A DNA stretch of 64,000 nucleotides, taken from Bacteroidales bacterium. Its GTDB lineage: Bacteria > Bacteroidota > Bacteroidia > Bacteroidales > UBA12077. The stretch covers positions 270,856-334,855 of the forward strand of contig JANQHE010000037.1 in NCBI GenBank assembly GCA_028282785.1, given 5' to 3'. Below are positions 26,866 to 37,423 of the stretch, one piece after another. The notes below the pieces were generated by a model. The model worked only from the letters and a program-made list of their open reading frames with translations. It was not told the DNA's origin and did not search any database. The position numbers and the translations under genes were made by a program. The number at the start of each line of letters is the position of its first letter. Within the stretch, counting starts at the first letter, position 1.

Positions 26866-29800
26866 TTAATTAAACTTAAATACTATAGATCCCGTAATTG
26901 TCCTATAATTAGGATATCCAAAATTATCGAATGGAAAGTTCGTTAAATCAGAACCCGAAGCCACTTCGGGATCATATCCGGTATAATTTGTAAATGTGTA
27001 CAAATTTCTTCCAACCAGCCCCAATCGTATTGATGAAATATGTACTTTATTCAGAATCTTTAATTTTTCTTTTTTCAAGGTATAGTATAAAGATAATTCA
27101 CGAAGCTTTACGAAAGTTCCATCTTCGACAAAATATGAATTAACCGCTGTATGATAATAAAAGTTTGAGTAATAATCGATTGTTTTTTTCTGATCTTCGG
27201 GTTTTCCATACTGATCAAATTCCTTGGCTCTATTATCTCTAAATGTATATTGATGAGTGTAGTTATAAACATCACCGCCTTGTTTCCAATCCCATAAGGT
27301 ATAAAGTGATAAATCTTTCCACCTAAAAGTTAAATTTAATCCCATTCTAAAATCAGGATTCCCATCTCCTATTTTAACTAAATCAGCAACTCCGTTTCCA
27401 TCCTTATCATATAATATTGGTTTTTCGTTTACAGTTCCTTCTGTTCCTGCTTCAATAATATATCCATCGCTGTTTATTACATAATCATTGATGGTACTTC
27501 CACCAGGTAATTGTTTTTCCATCTCTTTAAGGCTGGTTAGCCATTGGTATCCATAAATAATACCCAATGTTTCACCTTCCCTAATTAGAAAAGCATTATT
27601 AGGCCCTGTTTTATACTCTGGAACATTTAATTCAGTTATTTTCTGTGTTACTTTATCGAATGTAAGATTTAATTGTAAAAACATATTTTTCTTATCTATA
27701 GCAATGTATCCAAGGGTTGATTCGAAAGAATTACTACTTATAGTTCCTACATTCTTCCATTGCTCAGGAAATCCACCCAAATGTGGTGGTATATCGGCTT
27801 TTATTAACGCATCTGAAGTATTAGTTATCGAATAACTTGCATTAAAAGTTATACGACTAAAGATTTCTGCATCTAATGCAAATTCAGTTTCTTCTGATTT
27901 TGAAGGTTTCAGGTATTTATTCCCCAAGGTTTCTCTAACTGGTACACCATCGCTTATGTACATTGACTCATATTGATTAGAAAATCCTGGTCGTTGACCG
28001 GCTGTTCCATATGCTGCCCTAATTTTTAACTCGTTTACTCCCGGAATTTTAAAATCTTCTGTAACTCGATATGCCGCAGATACTCTAAAATAAGGATGCC
28101 AACGCTCTTCTTCTCCAAATAATGATGAGCCATCCATCCTGAATAATCCTGAAATTAAATATTTACTTCTGTAATCCATATCTACAATTCCAAAAACATT
28201 TTCGGCCCTTATGATTCCTTCATATGAACTCATGGATGCTTTTTCGGGATCGGTATTATTTAACTGTGGTATTTCACTTGTAATAAGGTCACGTCCTGTA
28301 ATCCAGAAATCATAATATTCTTTATCTTCAAACAAGTAACTTATTTTAGATTTTACGGTAAAGTTGTTAAATGTTTTATTTACATTCATTGTATACTGGA
28401 AAGTCTGAAAAGTACTTGTGTACTGCTCTTTATAAACACTTCCATCGATAGAGCTGCCACCACCATATAAATATCCACGTGGTGTGTATGTAGTCCAATG
28501 TTTATTCAATTTTTCGTAGGTGTATTTTGCTCTGAACGAAAGCCATGTAAATGGTTTATAAGTACCAATTACATTACTCAATATAGAATTTCTTGTTGAT
28601 GATCGTTCTCTGTAATATAAGGGATATAATGGATTTTCTTCTAAACTCCATGGGTCTGGTTCAATATTATATGGCGAACCATCTTCGTTTTCTGATTCAA
28701 GATCTACATCTGGTGATAGAAAAAGAAGGTCGAAAAAAGCTGAATTTGACCCCGGATTATCTGATTTTGTATCGATTATTAAATTTGATGTTGATATTTT
28801 TAATTTATCAGTAATGTTATAATCAACATTTACCCTAAAATTATTTCGGGTATAACCATCTGTTGAAAACAGTATTCCTTCTTGTTTACTATTTTCATAG
28901 GACAAAAAAATATTGCTTTTCTTTGAACGATTAGCAATACTCACATAATTAGTCGAGAAATTTCCCGGATTAAAAAATTTGGACTGATTGTCATTTATAA
29001 ACGCATATGGTTGATCAGCATAATGAGAATCGTTCAATTTACGACTACCACGCACTAAATTTCCATCTTCGTCATATCTTACTCCATCGTACTTAGTAAA
29101 ATTTGGATAATCGGCGTAATCACTGGCTAATTCGTATGGGTGATGTTCAGCCAGCTCTATCTGATTTGCAATAGATGAAGAACCATACTCTGTTCTGAAC
29201 GTAATTTCGAAAGCTCCTTCATCTAAATATTTTCCTCGTTTTGTTGTAACCAATATCACTCCACTTCCTGCTTTAGATCCATATAGTGAAGCTGCTGCAG
29301 CACCTTTAACTACTTCCATTGATTCAATATCATCGACATTGATATCAGCCAGGGAACTTTCTAAAATATTTCCATCGACTAAAATTAAAGGAGCCTGATT
29401 TCCAACCAGAGAAGTGGATCCACGTAATCGAATCGAAGATCCTGCACCAGGCGTTCCATTAGCACTTATTATTTGAACACCAGCAACTTTACCCTGTAAA
29501 GAAGATGAAGCAGAAGATGCCGGTGCTTCATTTAATTTATCAGCACTCACTTTTGTAACCGTTACGGTTAACTTTTTTACCGGTGTATTATCAGCAACTC
29601 CTGAAACAACCACTTCGTCGATACCAAAAAAATCTTCCTGAAGGTATACAACAACAGGAGTTCCTGCTGTAGCATCTACATCAACAGGTTTGTATCCTAC
29701 AAAACTTATTGTTAATGTAACTTTTTCCTTTGTATAACTAAGAGAAAAATTTCCATCTAAATCAGTAGCTGTCCCAATTGTAGTATTATTTATCCTTACT

Positions 29801-30219
29801 GTTGCACCAGCTAATGGGACATCTTTATCATCAAGTACCTTGCCTTCAAAAACATTTAATTTACTAAAATCTATTTCATCATCCTTACTTTCCAGCTCTT
29901 TATCTGTTAAAAGAATATAAAAATCGTCTCTCATCTTTTTATAAGTAGTAGTAGAACCTTTTAAAAGAAGATCCAGTGCTTTTTCAATAGTTTCCTGTTT
30001 TAATATTTCTTTTTCGGATGTTATATTTATTTTATCTATGATCTCTGATCCATAAGTTATTGAAACATTATGCTTTTCTTCCAGTTTCTTAATGATTATA
30101 TCAACAGAGTCTTTTTTCATATTAAATTGTTGATCATTAGAAAATCCATCAATGGATATTATCCCAATGATTACAATCAGTAAAAGTGTTTTTATACTAT
30201 ACGAATATCGTTTGTCCAT
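26866..30219 (-). CDS. SusC/RagA-family TonB-dependent transporter with STN domain
   Basis: The 1117-residue protein starts with a signal sequence (~1-28). A secretin/TonB N-terminal (STN) domain follows at ~33-97 (IIKKLEEKHNVSITYGSEII), then a CarboxypepD_reg-like domain (~128-205), a plug with VVVSGVADN, IRLRGSTSLVGNQ, LILVDGNIL and GSKAGSGVILVTTKRGK, and the barrel. The STN domain signals to a FecR, whose gene lies 9 bp upstream, so this transporter probably senses its own substrate and switches on the operon through FecR and the ECF factor encoded at 22338. The length is normal. Confidence 0.95.
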   Translation of the reverse strand: MDKRYSYSIKTLLLIVIIGIISIDGFSNDQQFNMKKDSVDIIIKKLEEKHNVSITYGSEIIDKINITSEKEILKQETIEKALDLLLKGSTTTYKKMRDDFYILLTDKELESKDDEIDFSKLNVFEGKVLDDKDVPLAGATVRINNTTIGTATDLDGNFSLSYTKEKVTLTISFVGYKPVDVDATAGTPVVVYLQEDFFGIDEVVVSGVADNTPVKKLTVTVTKVSADKLNEAPASSASSSLQGKVAGVQIISANGTPGAGSSIRLRGSTSLVGNQAPLILVDGNILESSLADINVDDIESMEVVKGAAAASLYGSKAGSGVILVTTKRGKYLDEGAFEITFRTEYGSSSIANQIELAEHHPYELASDYADYPNFTKYDGVRYDEDGNLVRGSRKLNDSHYADQPYAFINDNQSKFFNPGNFSTNYVSIANRSKKSNIFLSYENSKQEGILFSTDGYTRNNFRVNVDYNITDKLKISTSNLIIDTKSDNPGSNSAFFDLLFLSPDVDLESENEDGSPYNIEPDPWSLEENPLYPLYYRERSSTRNSILSNVIGTYKPFTWLSFRAKYTYEKLNKHWTTYTPRGYLYGGGSSIDGSVYKEQYTSTFQTFQYTMNVNKTFNNFTVKSKISYLFEDKEYYDFWITGRDLITSEIPQLNNTDPEKASMSSYEGIIRAENVFGIVDMDYRSKYLISGLFRMDGSSLFGEEERWHPYFRVSAAYRVTEDFKIPGVNELKIRAAYGTAGQRPGFSNQYESMYISDGVPVRETLGNKYLKPSKSEETEFALDAEIFSRITFNASYSITNTSDALIKADIPPHLGGFPEQWKNVGTISSNSFESTLGYIAIDKKNMFLQLNLTFDKVTQKITELNVPEYKTGPNNAFLIREGETLGIIYGYQWLTSLKEMEKQLPGGSTINDYVINSDGYIIEAGTEGTVNEKPILYDKDGNGVADLVKIGDGNPDFRMGLNLTFRWKDLSLYTLWDWKQGGDVYNYTHQYTFRDNRAKEFDQYGKPEDQKKTIDYYSNFYYHTAVNSYFVEDGTFVKLRELSLYYTLKKEKLKILNKVHISSIRLGLVGRNLYTFTNYTGYDPEVASGSDLTNFPFDNFGYPNYRTITGSIVFKFN

Positions 30220-30228
30220 TATTAAAAA

Positions 30229-31179
30229 TTATTCTATTATTATTGAATCATTTACTATGTTTATTTCTTTATTTAATACTTTTGAAAATGCCTTTAACAA
30301 TAAGTTAAGGTCATCAGTCGGTGCAGATCCTTTAATTTGACAATCAAAATCTTTATCCTGAATTACCAGTTCCTTTTGATAATGAATTCTGAATATCTCG
30401 GCCAAATCTGCAGTTGAGAAATTATCAAATACAAGTCTATTTTTAGTCCAGATATTATAAACATCAGCATTTACCTGCTTTTGTTTTAATTTACCCGAGT
30501 TCGAATTATAACTTACAAAATCACCGGGTTTCATTAAATATTGCTCCTGAGTACTGTTAACAAAATTCCTAAGCATTACTTTACCTTCGTTAAGAGTTAT
30601 CGTAGTTTGCTCATAGTTTTGTTTAACGTTAAACTTTGTCCCAAGTACCTGAACATAAAGATCTCCTGCATCAACAATAAAGTTTTTACCATCCTGTTTC
30701 TCTATCTCAAAAAAAGCTTCACCTGTAAGTTCTACTGTTCTATTAAATTTCTTTAATCTTGATATGTTATATGTCAACTGTGAATTCTTATTTAGATAAA
30801 CAACAGAATTATCAGGTAAGCTAAGTTGAGTAATTTCATCGGCAGATGCTATTACAGTTTCAGTACGATAAAGGTCTTGCCTAACAAGAAAACCTATAAT
30901 TGCTATACCAATAAAAATTGCGGCATACTTTAACATTTGGCGAAGATTTACATGACTATCCTGAGCCTGTTTAATCTTATAATTTATAAGATATCTACCT
31001 CTTTCCAGATCATATTTATCTTTTTTTATAACCAATCTTTGCCATACAAGTCTCGCTTCATTATATTTTTTCTCTATTTCTTTGTTTTTAGAGATCAATT
31101 CTTGCAACTGTTTTTCTTCTTCAGCTGAAGTTTCATTTGCAAAATGCTTAGCAATAAGATTATCGATATAATTTTCCAT
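30229..31179 (-). CDS. FecR-family anti-sigma factor
   Basis: The 316-residue protein has an N-terminal cytoplasmic helical part (LIAKHFANETSAEEEKQLQE), one membrane segment at ~83-100, and a FecR beta domain: SLPDNSVVYLNKNSQLTY, RTVELTGEAFFEIEK, VLGTKFNVK. The C-terminal STN-like part (TADLAEIFRIHYQKEL) contacts the transporter. It sits between the second C10 protease gene and susC. Its sigma partner is probably the FecI-like factor at 22338, the only unpaired one in view, although the genes are not adjacent. Confidence 0.92.
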   Translation of the reverse strand: MENYIDNLIAKHFANETSAEEEKQLQELISKNKEIEKKYNEARLVWQRLVIKKDKYDLERGRYLINYKIKQAQDSHVNLRQMLKYAAIFIGIAIIGFLVRQDLYRTETVIASADEITQLSLPDNSVVYLNKNSQLTYNISRLKKFNRTVELTGEAFFEIEKQDGKNFIVDAGDLYVQVLGTKFNVKQNYEQTTITLNEGKVMLRNFVNSTQEQYLMKPGDFVSYNSNSGKLKQKQVNADVYNIWTKNRLVFDNFSTADLAEIFRIHYQKELVIQDKDFDCQIKGSAPTDDLNLLLKAFSKVLNKEINIVNDSIIIE

Positions 31180-31193
31180 TTTATTAACTTTAT

Positions 31194-33620
31194 TTACTTT
31201 AAAAGTAATTTTCCTGAGTTTATCTCATTAGGAGTTTTGATTCTATATAAATACATCCCTGAGCGTAATGAGTTTAGATCAATCAATTTATTTTCATTTT
31301 CAAAAATTAATAATTTATTATGATAAACCATTTTTCCTGCCAGATCAAAAATCTCTACTTGTGTTTCAGCAGTACCGGCTAACCTGATGTATAATTGCTT
31401 ATTATCAGATACAGGATTTGGAAATACAATAATTTCACTATTCTCTGCTATTGGCTCTATATCTGTAGTAACATAAGTACTCTTTGACGAAATAGATTCA
31501 AACATCCAATCCGGATCATTAGGAGAACTACGAAGACTTATTCCGGTAAAGTTTGCCGAAGAATCGGTCAATGCAGATCCTGTGCCTTCTTGCAAATTAA
31601 GAAGCAGACGAGTATCAGCATCAGTTGTATGTATGTCTTCATGATTCACAGTAAAATCTTTTGTATATCTCCCAACCTGAGAAATTCTAATTTCATCAAT
31701 TTTACCATCAATGTAACGTGAATAACTACCCCAATAACGCGCACCAACATTTAATGCATTTGTAGAACTTGTCAAACTAAAATCAGAATCAGTACTTTCT
31801 TCTATCTCTACACCATTCAAAAATAAACGAGCTGTTCCATCAATTCTTGAAACAGCAACATGTACCCACTCACCATAGTTTAAATTTACATCAGAATTAT
31901 CAGATCTTAATGATGCAATTATACTGCCACTTGAATTTCGGGTAACAAAACGTATGGCATAATCAGCATTTGAATCATCAATCAAATACATTGAAAATAC
32001 TGTTCTTCTGTCCAATATTACAGCATATTCTCCGGAAGTATGTGAATCTACGTTTACCCATGCTTCAATTGTCCATTCAGATGAAACATCCAAATCATTA
32101 TCCGAATTATCGTTCACAAAGAAAGAATCATTACCATCAAAATCAAGAAAAATAAGTTCATCTTTTACTAATACACTTTGTTCTTCTGAATAGCTGTCAT
32201 AATAAAAATAGCCATTAGATTTTGCTCTAACCCGATAATTATATTCTCCCGGTTCAGTTACAGTAACCTGATATGATGTATCAGTGATAGAATTGGAAAT
32301 CGTAGTCCACGCCCCATTATCTTGTTGCTGTTGCAACTCAAAAGCATCCCAGGTTAATTTCTTACTAACATTCCAGGTTACAGTAAACACTTTTTCATCT
32401 GAAGTTCTTACCACATCTCCCATAATTGGTTCCGGTAAAATATCAAAAACAGCCGAGTTCACTATACTATAACCACAGGCACTAAACGAATTTTGAATCC
32501 TATACCATGCATTACATGTTCCCCACCATCCCATATTTAAATGATAGTACTGATCTCCATCAATGAATTTATATCCATCACAAGCAATAGCATGTCCGGC
32601 ACCACCCGATGAATATATTGCAAGTTGAACCGGAAATCCATTTTCTAGATTTTCATCTAAACGTGTCCAGAAATATGACCATGATGAAGTCTCATAGTGT
32701 CCGACAAATCTGAAATAATCAGCAAGAGCATCATCTACCTTGTTAATATTTGATGTAGAACCATCATACTCATAATCCATGTCGATTGATACACCACAAT
32801 GATATGCAATTTTTCCCATTGCACTACGTTCTGTATCGGTAGAAGGTTTATAGTAATATTCATCCAGCATATTCGACCAATCATAAGTTGTACTGCTAAA
32901 ATCAGCCGAATAAGTACCCGTTGAACTTCCATAGGAATCATAATATGAATAATTCCCCACTCCGGTTGTTGGCCATTCGAAATAGTGTAAAATCTGACTC
33001 ATAGATGTAGCAACACATCCTGGTGAGTAATTATTCGGAGTATAATAGTTACCTACATAAACTGAATTAGTATCATCATCGTAACAGTTAACTCCACCCC
33101 ATATTGAAGACAGGTGTGGCCCGTATGTAGAATCACTCTTTGTACAACCTGGAACTCCTTTTTGAATTTTATCCCAGGCATTAATATTCTTTTGCACCAC
33201 TTTTTTTTGATCTTCATTTAATCCATTTTCTAAGGTTAAAAATTGACAACTCAAGTCAGTTATTAGCATATCAAGAAGGACATTTTCAGGCCTTCGCTCA
33301 TAATCAAAATCAGAATCAGTTGAATACGAAATTACAGGAAAGAGTTCTTTTGCTCCGGAAAATACAATAAAACCTTTTGGTTCCAGTTCAACAACGTAAG
33401 CAATTGGATCTTTAAATTTTGAATGCATAATACTTTGATAGTAACTTTTAGAATCATCTTCAGGTAATGAGTAAAGAATGTTTTTTTCAGGTGTTTTATT
33501 GATGAATTTTAAATAATTCTCAGCACATTGAAGTATAGTCCGTTCATTAATATTTTGGGCATAAAGTATATTTACTATTCCAAAAAATAAAATGATAAAA
33601 AGTAAAGATTTCTGTTTCAT
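31194..33620 (-). CDS. C10-family (streptopain-like) cysteine protease with LamG and T9SS domains
   Basis: The 808-residue protein has a signal peptide (1-21), a Spi/propeptide-like inhibitor region (~25-150), and the C10 catalytic core with nucleophile Cys202 (YSPGCVATSMSQILHYF) and His343 (GGAGHAIACDGY), followed by HLNMGWWG. A fibronectin-like segment (~400-485) leads to a LamG/concanavalin-like domain (~490-690, WTIEAWVNVDSHTSGEYAV) and a T9SS type A sorting domain (VFPNPVSDNKQLYI). The zymogen should be secreted by T9SS and matured outside the cell, where it degrades protein. It is a tandem paralogue of the next upstream gene. Confidence 0.92.
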   Translation of the reverse strand: MKQKSLLFIILFFGIVNILYAQNINERTILQCAENYLKFINKTPEKNILYSLPEDDSKSYYQSIMHSKFKDPIAYVVELEPKGFIVFSGAKELFPVISYSTDSDFDYERRPENVLLDMLITDLSCQFLTLENGLNEDQKKVVQKNINAWDKIQKGVPGCTKSDSTYGPHLSSIWGGVNCYDDDTNSVYVGNYYTPNNYSPGCVATSMSQILHYFEWPTTGVGNYSYYDSYGSSTGTYSADFSSTTYDWSNMLDEYYYKPSTDTERSAMGKIAYHCGVSIDMDYEYDGSTSNINKVDDALADYFRFVGHYETSSWSYFWTRLDENLENGFPVQLAIYSSGGAGHAIACDGYKFIDGDQYYHLNMGWWGTCNAWYRIQNSFSACGYSIVNSAVFDILPEPIMGDVVRTSDEKVFTVTWNVSKKLTWDAFELQQQQDNGAWTTISNSITDTSYQVTVTEPGEYNYRVRAKSNGYFYYDSYSEEQSVLVKDELIFLDFDGNDSFFVNDNSDNDLDVSSEWTIEAWVNVDSHTSGEYAVILDRRTVFSMYLIDDSNADYAIRFVTRNSSGSIIASLRSDNSDVNLNYGEWVHVAVSRIDGTARLFLNGVEIEESTDSDFSLTSSTNALNVGARYWGSYSRYIDGKIDEIRISQVGRYTKDFTVNHEDIHTTDADTRLLLNLQEGTGSALTDSSANFTGISLRSSPNDPDWMFESISSKSTYVTTDIEPIAENSEIIVFPNPVSDNKQLYIRLAGTAETQVEIFDLAGKMVYHNKLLIFENENKLIDLNSLRSGMYLYRIKTPNEINSGKLLLK

Positions 33621-33645
33621 AATGTAAGTAGGTTTAGGTTATATA

Positions 33646-35286
33646 CTAAATTTTTAGAAAAGTTTGTGTAAGAAATTGGTTATTAATACCTATTCGTAAA
33701 AAATAAATGTTAGAAGGTAAATCTTTTACATTTATTTCGAGAACGTCACCATATAAAAAATAATTAACTATAAATTTATTTGCATTAACATTAAATATCT
33801 CTACTGAGCATTTTTCTTCCTTAAAATAAGAAAGTTTAACGTATAGTTTATCCTTTACAGGATTGGGATAACATATAAGATCTTGATTTTGTATTGTTTT
33901 ATTATTCATTGCACTTACATAATCAGCAAAAGTTATATAATTTGACCATCCCCATAAAATATTCTCATTAGTACCTTGTGGTTTAACTCTAAAAGAATAA
34001 GTACTTGAACCATCAAGAATAATTGTATAAGTATTATCAGAATAAGAATCTGCAAGAGTTGTCCAGTCTTCACGGCCGAGTTTCATTTGCAGATGATAAT
34101 TATCGAATTCCGGAAATCCGGGATAATCCCATTCCATAGTTAATTTATTATATTCGTGATTAAATTCAGGTTCGAATAACTGTACATTTGGAATAATATC
34201 AAAAACACCACTGGTTACGCTATTATACCCTTCGGCGTTAAAATCTTCATGGATTTTATACCATCCATTTCCAGACCCCCACCATCCCATATTTAAATGA
34301 TAATACCTGGCTCCGGTTTCTAGCTTTTTTAAACCTGAACACACAACTGAATGTCCCCAGCCATTATCAGACTTAACAGCTAATATTACAGGCAGTCCTG
34401 AAATTATATTGGTATCAAGATTCTGCCAAAAATCATTTTCATCTATTGATTTATAATTACTTGAAAATCTGAAATGATTTTTTAAAGCATCAGGTATTCG
34501 ATTCACATTTGAAGTTGATCCACCATTTTCAAAATCCATATTAATAGAAACAGCAGATTCGTAGGCAAGTTTTCCAATTGCTTTTCGTTCATCATTCGAA
34601 CTAACCTGATTATGATACTTGTTTTTTATCAAATCCATCTGATAAAATGAGCTATCATAAATAATTGAATGATTACCGGTAATACTTCCATAACTGTCAT
34701 TATATGAAAACGAACCCATACCCTGATTTGGCCAAGCAAAATAATGTAAAACGGTAGCTTGACTTATTGCAACACATCCAACTGCAACATTTTGCGGTGT
34801 ATTTAAGTTTGTTACATTTATTGTATTTCCATTTTGATCTTTACAGTTTACCTGTCCAAAAAGAGCATCAACAAAAGGACCATAAGTAGTGTCTTTAGTT
34901 TTGTCTTTTTTCAAGATCTTATCCCATTCCTGTTGATGTTTCTTAACAAGCTGTTGATTATCCAGCTTTTTCTCTTCGTTTTGGTAAATTGATTTAATAA
35001 AGTTTTTAAAATCATCAATATGAAAACTATTTAAGCCACTGGTTTTTGAAAATGCCATAACAGGCGAATATGTTTTATCGGTACTTATAACCACAAAAAA
35101 TCCATCATTGTAAAAAACTTTCGAAATCTCATTTTTAAACTGCTGAGAATATATACTTAAAGTCTTGAATGGGTTTTTATTTTTATATTTTGACAAAATA
35201 GTTTCAATTTCTATATCTTTTGCTTTTTGAGCAAAAGTTGCGAGTACTGAAAAGATTAATATACAAGTTAAAAGTAATTTTTGCAT
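33646..35286 (-). CDS. C10-family (streptopain-like) cysteine protease with T9SS domain
   Basis: The 546-residue protein has the same plan as its downstream neighbour without the LamG domain. It has a signal peptide (1-20), a propeptide-like region, nucleophile Cys171 (NVAVGCVAISQATVLHYF), His312 (NGWGHSVVCSG) and HLNMGWWGSGNGWYKIHEDF, then a fibronectin-like part and a T9SS type A domain (CYPNPVKDKLYVKL). Both proteases keep the catalytic Cys and His, so both should be active. They may differ in binding partner or substrate, as only one has a LamG domain. It begins 49 bp after the upstream gene, with a terminator-like hairpin in the gap. Confidence 0.9.
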   Translation of the reverse strand: MQKLLLTCILIFSVLATFAQKAKDIEIETILSKYKNKNPFKTLSIYSQQFKNEISKVFYNDGFFVVISTDKTYSPVMAFSKTSGLNSFHIDDFKNFIKSIYQNEEKKLDNQQLVKKHQQEWDKILKKDKTKDTTYGPFVDALFGQVNCKDQNGNTINVTNLNTPQNVAVGCVAISQATVLHYFAWPNQGMGSFSYNDSYGSITGNHSIIYDSSFYQMDLIKNKYHNQVSSNDERKAIGKLAYESAVSINMDFENGGSTSNVNRIPDALKNHFRFSSNYKSIDENDFWQNLDTNIISGLPVILAVKSDNGWGHSVVCSGLKKLETGARYYHLNMGWWGSGNGWYKIHEDFNAEGYNSVTSGVFDIIPNVQLFEPEFNHEYNKLTMEWDYPGFPEFDNYHLQMKLGREDWTTLADSYSDNTYTIILDGSSTYSFRVKPQGTNENILWGWSNYITFADYVSAMNNKTIQNQDLICYPNPVKDKLYVKLSYFKEEKCSVEIFNVNANKFIVNYFLYGDVLEINVKDLPSNIYFLRIGINNQFLTQTFLKI

Positions 35287-35301
35287 ATTCGGTTTAAATG
35301 C

Positions 35302-35329
35302 AAAGGCTGGAGCTAATACTCCAGCCTTT
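35302..35329 (-). terminator. terminator-like hairpin before the C10 protease genes
   Basis: A perfect 11-bp inverted repeat (35302-35312 and 35319-35329) with a 6-nt loop lies between the stop codon of the 35336 gene and the next start. On the minus strand it is followed by a short T stretch. It may end or attenuate the transcript of the upstream surface protein. Confidence 0.75.
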
Positions 35330-35335
35330 TAATAA

Positions 35336-37423
35336 TTATTTTACTACAATTAGCCTTTGAGCTTTTGTTGAATTCCCTGCTGTTAATTGATAAAAGTAAA
35401 TACCTTCTTCAAAATTCGTTACACTTAATTCGTAATTTTGCTTTCCTGCTAATTTAAACCCAAGATCTTCATTAAATACAAGTTTTCCTGTAACATCATA
35501 AACAGCTAATTTTACATCAGCATTTGATGGTAAGGTATAATTAATATATGTTTTATTAGCTGTTGGATTTGGATATGTACTTAATTCAAAATCTTCGCTT
35601 TTGGCAATCTGATTAGTTGAAGTTGGAAGAGCTTCAAAATAATCCAATACTTCTTTAACATATAAATTAAGATTGTCTTGAGTATCTATATCTGAGGGAT
35701 TAAATGTAGATGTAATAAACTTAGCATCATCTTTTTGGTTATAAACCATAGCATAAAATAAAGAGAAATCATAAGTTGCTGGTCCCATATAATAAAGCGG
35801 TACTGCATTTTCAGTAACATCAATAATTTCTGCATAATATACCGAAGAATAAGTCCATTCTATTGGGTCTATTGTAGTAATATCATTTTCTTCTGTAATA
35901 TCTAGTTGTTCAACTCCATCAAAAGCACTTGAAGCAGGTTCATTAAGGTGAGTTTGACCAACATAATACGAAATTCCTAAATAATCATATACAAAATCGC
36001 CGGCATCAAATGCTGCTATTACAGAATCACCATCGGCATTAACTGTATTTAGTCCTTTCCAGATATCATACATAAAATCGCGACCTAAGGCCCAAACCGT
36101 ACCACCATTGTCTGCATATTCTTTTAAATCACTATTACATTGAATTGCTGATGAATCTGAAACATCCCAGAAATTAACATTCACCCCATCTCGTGCCATA
36201 TCCCAAATGACAAAATCAAAGTTTGATAAATATTCATAATCAGGCACTTCCTTACTATCTGCAATATCATAGATTTTATATGTAAATCCTCCTTCGTTTA
36301 ATGCCGTATCAATGTCAAGGTGCTTCGTGTAATCTCTTAAGTCATCATTTACTAAAAGAACACTAAATCCACCGCCTAATGTTTGATTAGATATTGTAAC
36401 ATCAACAGAATCTTTAATTCCCGAACCATCATCAGCTAAGGCTATCACTGTAACAACTCCATTTCCATTATCTACACCCGATGCAGTAAGCAAACCACTT
36501 TCTGAAATAGTAGCAGGTACCGATCCATCTTTAATTGACCAGCTTACTGTACTTATTGTTGCATCTGCAGGTAAAACCGTAACTCCTAACTGCAATGTTC
36601 CATTGTTTTCTGAGATTGTAAAGTCAGTACTACTCGTAATTTCTATTGATGAAACATCAATCGTAGTTGCTGTTGAATACTGATTAAAATAATCTAAAAT
36701 CTGAGTTGTAAGTTCAACTCCTAAGTTATATGTTGCGAAACCATCCCATCTAATAAAAGCTGATAAAATCTTAGCATCACCTTTTTCGTTATATACCATA
36801 CAAGAAGTATCGGCAAAAGCATAATCTGATGGTCCCATTTTATAAATACTTTGAGCATTTGATGTAGGTACTACTGCATCGGCATACCACATAGTTGACC
36901 ATCGCCATCTAACTGTATCGGTTGTACAAATTCCATTGCCATCTTCAACAACCATCATTGGTAAACCTTGACTACCATCATTAGCATAAGATTGTGCAGC
37001 GTAAATTTCAACACCCAAATAATCATACACAAAATCACCAGTTCTAAAGGTATCCGGAGCACTTCCTACTAAATCATACATAAAATCAAGTCCTTCTAAC
37101 CAAAGCATTCCTCCGTTATCAAGATATGATTTAATGCCATCATTTGGAAGATCTCCATTCCAAAATCGTGATGATCCATCTTTGCCGGTTGCCCATATAA
37201 CCAACTCGTATGGTGTAAGATCATCTACAGTAGGAGCCCCATTCGCAACCGCATCGTAGTCCACGTAATTATATCCTGCTGCAGTAACAGCATTACGCAT
37301 AGAATCTGTCATTACAGGAGTATTATCATTATCATGAACTATCAAAATGGTTAAATCGTTTTCTGCAAATGTTGAATTAACAAATACGATAATCGAAAAT
37401 AAAAAAGTAAAAGTTAGTCTCAT
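35336..37423 (-). CDS. duplicated-domain secreted protein with Ig-like and T9SS domains
   Basis: This 695-residue protein has a signal peptide (1-20) and two copies of a ~220-residue Rossmann-like domain (~22-245 and ~350-600). They share LVIWATGKDG/FVIWDMARDG, LDNGGMLWLEGLDFMYD/ADNGGTVWALGRDFMYD and DFVYDYLGVEIYAAQS/DFVYDYLGISYYVGQT. Between them lies a Big_2-like immunoglobulin domain (~250-345, LQLGVTVLPADATISTVSW). The end is a T9SS type A domain (TYPNPTANKTYINYTL). The repeated domain resembles ThuA/GATase-like folds but has no clear catalytic residue that I can point to. It is the first gene of the operon and probably a cell-surface or secreted factor; its function is unknown. Confidence 0.75.
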   Translation of the reverse strand: MRLTFTFLFSIIVFVNSTFAENDLTILIVHDNDNTPVMTDSMRNAVTAAGYNYVDYDAVANGAPTVDDLTPYELVIWATGKDGSSRFWNGDLPNDGIKSYLDNGGMLWLEGLDFMYDLVGSAPDTFRTGDFVYDYLGVEIYAAQSYANDGSQGLPMMVVEDGNGICTTDTVRWRWSTMWYADAVVPTSNAQSIYKMGPSDYAFADTSCMVYNEKGDAKILSAFIRWDGFATYNLGVELTTQILDYFNQYSTATTIDVSSIEITSSTDFTISENNGTLQLGVTVLPADATISTVSWSIKDGSVPATISESGLLTASGVDNGNGVVTVIALADDGSGIKDSVDVTISNQTLGGGFSVLLVNDDLRDYTKHLDIDTALNEGGFTYKIYDIADSKEVPDYEYLSNFDFVIWDMARDGVNVNFWDVSDSSAIQCNSDLKEYADNGGTVWALGRDFMYDIWKGLNTVNADGDSVIAAFDAGDFVYDYLGISYYVGQTHLNEPASSAFDGVEQLDITEENDITTIDPIEWTYSSVYYAEIIDVTENAVPLYYMGPATYDFSLFYAMVYNQKDDAKFITSTFNPSDIDTQDNLNLYVKEVLDYFEALPTSTNQIAKSEDFELSTYPNPTANKTYINYTLPSNADVKLAVYDVTGKLVFNEDLGFKLAGKQNYELSVTNFEEGIYFYQLTAGNSTKAQRLIVVK

